A DNA stretch of 64,000 bases from Erythrophleum ivorense (taxonomy: Eukaryota > Streptophyta > Magnoliopsida > Fabales > Fabaceae), in contig JAIUCV010000004.1 of the NCBI GenBank assembly GCA_026724425.1, positions 8,628,001 through 8,692,000 on the forward strand, written 5' to 3'. The translations under genes and the position numbers were made by a program. Position 1 is the stretch's first letter. Each line of letters begins with the position of its first letter. The notes under the pieces were generated by a model, which saw only the letters and a program-made list of their open reading frames with translations, was not told the DNA's origin and made no database searches. This document shows, one piece after another, positions 60,225 through 64,000 of the stretch.

Positions 60225-61745
60225 AATTTTGTGTACTAATCTTTTAAATGTTAAGGTAGGTAATGCCTTGGTAAATAAGTTAGTTAGATTATCACTTGAA
60301 CAAATTTATTGAACATTAATATTACCGTTTTTTTGAAGATCATGAGTGAAAAAAGAATTTTGGTAGAAAGTGCTTTATTCTATCTCTTTTTATATCTTTC
60401 CTTCAACTGAGCTATACATGCTACATTGTCTTCATACAGTATAGTTGGAGTTTTCTTGCAAGAAGATAACCCATATGTTTTTTAGATATGCTGAGTTATA
60501 GTTCTCAACCAAACACAATCTTAACTTGCTTCATAAACTGCCATAATTTTCGCATGATTCGAGAAAGTTGTGGCAAGTGTTTGTTTGGTGGAATGCCATG
60601 ATGTAATTATATTTCCATTTGTAAATATATAGCTTGTTTGAGATTTAGCTTTGTGTAGGTTATATAAATATCCAGCATTTGCATATTCTAAAAGTTCTGA
60701 TCTAGATCTATTTGTATATAACAAGCTCATATCAATAGTACCTCGAAGATATTGGAAAACATATTTTACTCTAGTTCAATGTTTTCGTGTTGGAGCTAAA
60801 TTAGACTTAGCTAACAAGCTTACGACAAAAGCTATTTCAAATCTTGTATTATTAGCAAGATACATTAATGTATCAATTGTACTAAGATATGGTACCTTAG
60901 GATCAATAAGTTTTTTATCATCTTAAGGTCAAAAAATATCCTTTTTCATATCAAGTGACTGAACAACCATTGGGACATTAATTGGATGTGCTTTATCCAT
61001 GTAAAATTTTTTAATAACTTTTTTTGTGTAAGTAATTGATGTATAAAATTTCATTTTTCAAATGCTTGATTTGCAAGCCGAGATGAAACTTTGTCTTTCC
61101 ACAACCTTTCATTTCAAATTCCTTTTTCAAACAATCTACTACCTTAGAATTTTTTCAGGAGTTCCAATAATATTCAAATCATCAACATATACAACGATAA
61201 TTGTAAATCCTAAATTTGCTCGCTTTATGAAAACATATGAACATATGTGGTCATTCTTATATTCTTCCTTTAACAAATATTTACTAAGACGATTATACCA
61301 CATTCGTCTAGACTGTTTTAGTCCATACAAAGATCTTTGCAATTTAATTGAATAAAGTTTTCAAAATTTTGAATTATATGCTTCGGGCATCTTAAATCCT
61401 TTTGAGATTTTCATATAGACATCATGACCAAGTAAGCTATATAAATATACTGTAACAATATCCATAAGATGCATATCAAGTTTTTCATGCATTGCTAGAC
61501 TAATAAGATAACAAAATGTGATTGCATCCACTATAGGAGAATAAGTAAACTCATAATCAATTCCAAGTCTTTGTGAGAACCTTTATGCAACAAGTTATGC
61601 TTTATATCTCACAACTTTATTTTTCTCATTTTTTTTGCATATAAATACCTATTTGTACCCAACAAGTATTACACCTTCAGCTGTTTAGACTACAAGCCCA
61701 AAAGCCTCATGTTTTTCAAGTGAGGTTAATTTTGCTTGAATTGCA
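60225..61745 (-). pseudogene. Copia reverse transcriptase and RNase H
   Basis: Minus-strand fragments: KWVFICKKNEKNKVVRYKA (about 61660), then QRSLYGLKQSRRMWYNRL and YVDDLNIIG with the catalytic YVDD (61342-61139), FHLGLQIKHL, and finally RNase H pieces FFTHDLQKNGNINVQ and NLTNLFTKALPT (about 60340-60260). Several stops and shifts separate them. Confidence 0.9.
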
Positions 61746-62639
61746 TCCTTTTATTTGGGCCAATTACATCTACATTCACACTCATTGACGGATGTAAGTT
61801 CATAACCCTCATGATCATTTATAATATTAAGTGTTACAATGCAAAAATGTTGTCGATAACTATTTTCTTATGATTGAATCTTTTTTCTGTAGAAACTAAC
61901 TTATTGAGATCACTTCATTTTCATCAATTTCAGATATTTCTTCTAAAGTTATACTACTTGTTATGTCTCTAGACTCTTCAGGAGTATCTATTTCTTTAAT
62001 GGGCTCATTATGAATAATTGCTTCTTTCCTTTTATGAGGATTTTTATCTTTTGACTTGATTGGTCTACCAGGCTTTTGGCATGCTTTAGACTCATTAGCT
62101 AGTTCACTTGCAAATTGTCTTTTTGGGACTTCAATTCTTATAGGAGTATTTGAAGTTGGTATATGTGACCTTGTCACTCTCTTTAGGTCAGTAAATGCAT
62201 CTAGTAGTAGATTTGCTATACTTTGTAAGTGAATTATCTTTTGAACTTTAAGTTCACATTGTTTTGTGTAAGAATAAAAATATGTCAAAGTATTTCACAT
62301 AATTTCTTTGACCAGCTGTTTATTTTTTTCTCCCCTTAATATTGGAAAAACTAACTCATCAAAATGATAATAAGCAAAATATGTTGTAAATACATATCTT
62401 ATCTTTGGGTCAAGATATCTTATAATAGAGGGGGAATCATACCTAACATATATTCCCAACCTCTTTTGAGGTCCTATCTTAGTATGCTATGGTGGAGCTA
62501 TTGAAATATGTACTGCATATTCAAAAATTCTAAGATAGGAAATATTTGGCTCCTGACTATAAGCCAGTTGTAAAAAGGAGTATTTATGATAATTTGTTAG
62601 TCTAATACGCATAAGTGCTACTGCATGCAAAATTGCATG

Positions 62640-63650
62640 TCCCTAAGTAAAAATAGAGAGATTTGTTCTCATTAGTAAATGTCTAGCAATTAATTAAAGT
62701 CGTTTAATAAACAATTCAGCAAAATCATTTTGTATATGGACATGAGCTACAAGATATTCAACATTTATTTTAATTAACATGTAATATACATTAAAAGCTT
62801 GTGAAGAAAATTCTCTAACATTATTAAGTCAAATAGACTTGATTGTATAATCTGGACATTGTGCTTTTAATCGAATAATTTGGGCAAGCAACCTCACAAA
62901 CTCCAAGTTGCGAGTTGAGAGCAAATATATATGAGACCATTTGCTGGATGCGTCTATTAGTATTATAAAATATCTAAATGGACCAGACGGTGGGTAAATA
63001 AGCCTACAAATGTCACCATGTATATGTTCTAGAAATGTTGGAGATTCAATTCTAACTTTAATTAGTGATGACTTAATAATCAATTTACTTTGAGAACAAG
63101 CAACACATGAGAATTTCTTAGATTGAAAAATTTGTACGTTTTTTTAATGGGTGTCCATGTGAATTCTCAATAATTTTACATATCATTATTATTTTGGAAT
63201 GCCTCAATCATTTATACCAAATGATAAATATTCTTGAATCCATAAACTTCTAATTTATAGTTGCATGTATCTCAATTGTACTAATTCTTGTGTAGTATAA
63301 ATCGGAAGAGAAAGTTGGCAATTTTTCTAGTATCATTTTCTTATTAGAAACAATACTTGTAATATGGAGGTATTTATTATTTTCTTCACACATAGTTTCT
63401 ATATGATATCCATTAAGATGAATATCTTTAAAACTCACAAATTTCTTTGAGATTTAGAAGAAAATAGAGCATTATTTATAACAAATTTTGTTTTCTCCAG
63501 TAATATGATAATAGCTATTTTAGATCCTTTAATTAATCTTGTATATAAAAAATTATAGTAACGTAAGTTTTACTTATATTTATTTGAAAAAAATATTTTC
63601 TATCTTTTAAGATTGTATGGGTACTTGCACTATCTTCGAGACATATATCT
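62640..63650 (-). pseudogene. Copia gag-pre-integrase and integrase
   Basis: Minus-strand pieces: EDSASTHTILKDRKYFF (protease/pre-integrase side, about 63640), SFKDIHLNGYHIETM (63438), then SPTFLEHIHGDICRLIYPPS and YFIILIDASSKWSHIYLLST (63083-62829), and downstream an integrase C-terminus with HLRIFGC-like text to about 62400. Integrase joins the DNA copy to the genome. It is broken by stops. Confidence 0.87.
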
Positions 63651-63789
63651 TCATTCATATTTTCTAAAATTAAATAAAACAAAAATATAAGAAACATTAT
63701 AAAAACTCATACTTAAAATTTCATATAAACTTATAATTATAAAAACAATTCCAAACACAAACTCATTTTAAGCATCACTATTCTCTTGT

Positions 63790-63999
63790 AGATTAATAAA
63801 AAAAATCTAACACATCTAAGTGTGTAGTATTTATGGGATTATTGGCAAAATCATTATATAGATTAGTAACATTGGTCTTAACACTTTTCTCTTTTTCCTT
63901 CATTGATGCTTGATAGAGATCAACACGATGTTTTGTTGTATGACAGGTATATGACCAATGTCTATTCATACCATAACAATAGCATAAATTTTTTAAATT
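63790..63999 (-). pseudogene. Copia gag zinc-knuckle end
   Basis: At the window edge the minus strand reads CYCYGMNRHWSYTC, a C-C-H-C knuckle whose second Cys is a Tyr, followed by a basic, Lys-rich stretch and DVLDFFINL. The rest of gag is outside the window. Confidence 0.75.
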
Positions 64000-64000
64000 C

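Larger units (their letters stand above)
59764..64000 (-). mobile_element. Ty1/Copia retrotransposon, degenerate, 5' part outside the window
   Basis: A 296-bp LTR (59764-60059) is followed on the minus strand by RNase H, RT, integrase and the gag zinc knuckle in the correct reverse order. It is inserted in the second 247-bp unit of duplication copy B, which in copy A (about 9385) is uninterrupted. The 5' LTR and most of gag lie beyond 64000, so the target duplication cannot be checked. Stops are frequent. Confidence 0.9.

Overview
This is nuclear DNA from a dicotyledonous flowering plant, probably a woody rosid, though the species cannot be named from sequence alone. The evidence is an intron-bearing TIR-NBS-LRR gene (a class common in dicots and missing from grasses), very AT-rich intergenic DNA, and nested plant Gypsy, Copia, MULE, hAT and PIF/Harbinger elements. 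There are no operons, CRISPR arrays or bacterial genes.

Only two stretches look like intact host coding sequence. One is a complete six-exon TNL gene on the + strand (17118-23028). Its exons join in frame into a protein of about 1218 residues with TIR, NB-ARC, LRR and C-JID-like regions, and all key motifs are present. The other is a 56-codon ORF at 54242-54412 that ends in a CLE-type peptide motif. It sits behind a promoter region homologous to that of the TNL gene.

Layout. 1-9.4 kb is copy A of a segmental duplication whose copy B lies at 54.57-59.76 kb. The copies record different insertions and deletions: a solo LTR, a hitchhiking insertion and a 2.19-kb segment occur in A only; a Tourist-like MITE and a 0.8-kb element occur in B only. 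9.5-17 kb is the TNL upstream region, in which blocks of TNL 5' flank recur several times. 17.1-23 kb is the TNL gene, with a hAT MITE in intron 1 and a MULE MITE in intron 3. 24.76-39.81 kb is one 15-kb Mutator-like element with long inverted termini and a perfect 9-bp target duplication. It carries a decayed MURA-like transposase, an opposing Ulp1/DUF1985-type ORF, a captured HSP70-14/15-like fragment and blocks of degenerate repeats, and it was itself invaded by a solo LTR. 40.10-48.64 kb is an Athila-like Gypsy element on the minus strand with both LTRs. 50.52-53.30 kb is a third solo LTR. 53.4-54.4 kb holds another TNL-type 5' flank leading into the CLE-like ORF. 59.76 kb to the window end is a degenerate Copia element on the minus strand whose 5' LTR lies outside the window.

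The region reads as a resistance-gene cluster that has been duplicated, partly deleted and filled with transposons. Several 5' flanks have survived without their TNL coding regions. All splice sites, repeat boundaries and homologies were read by eye; no database search was run.
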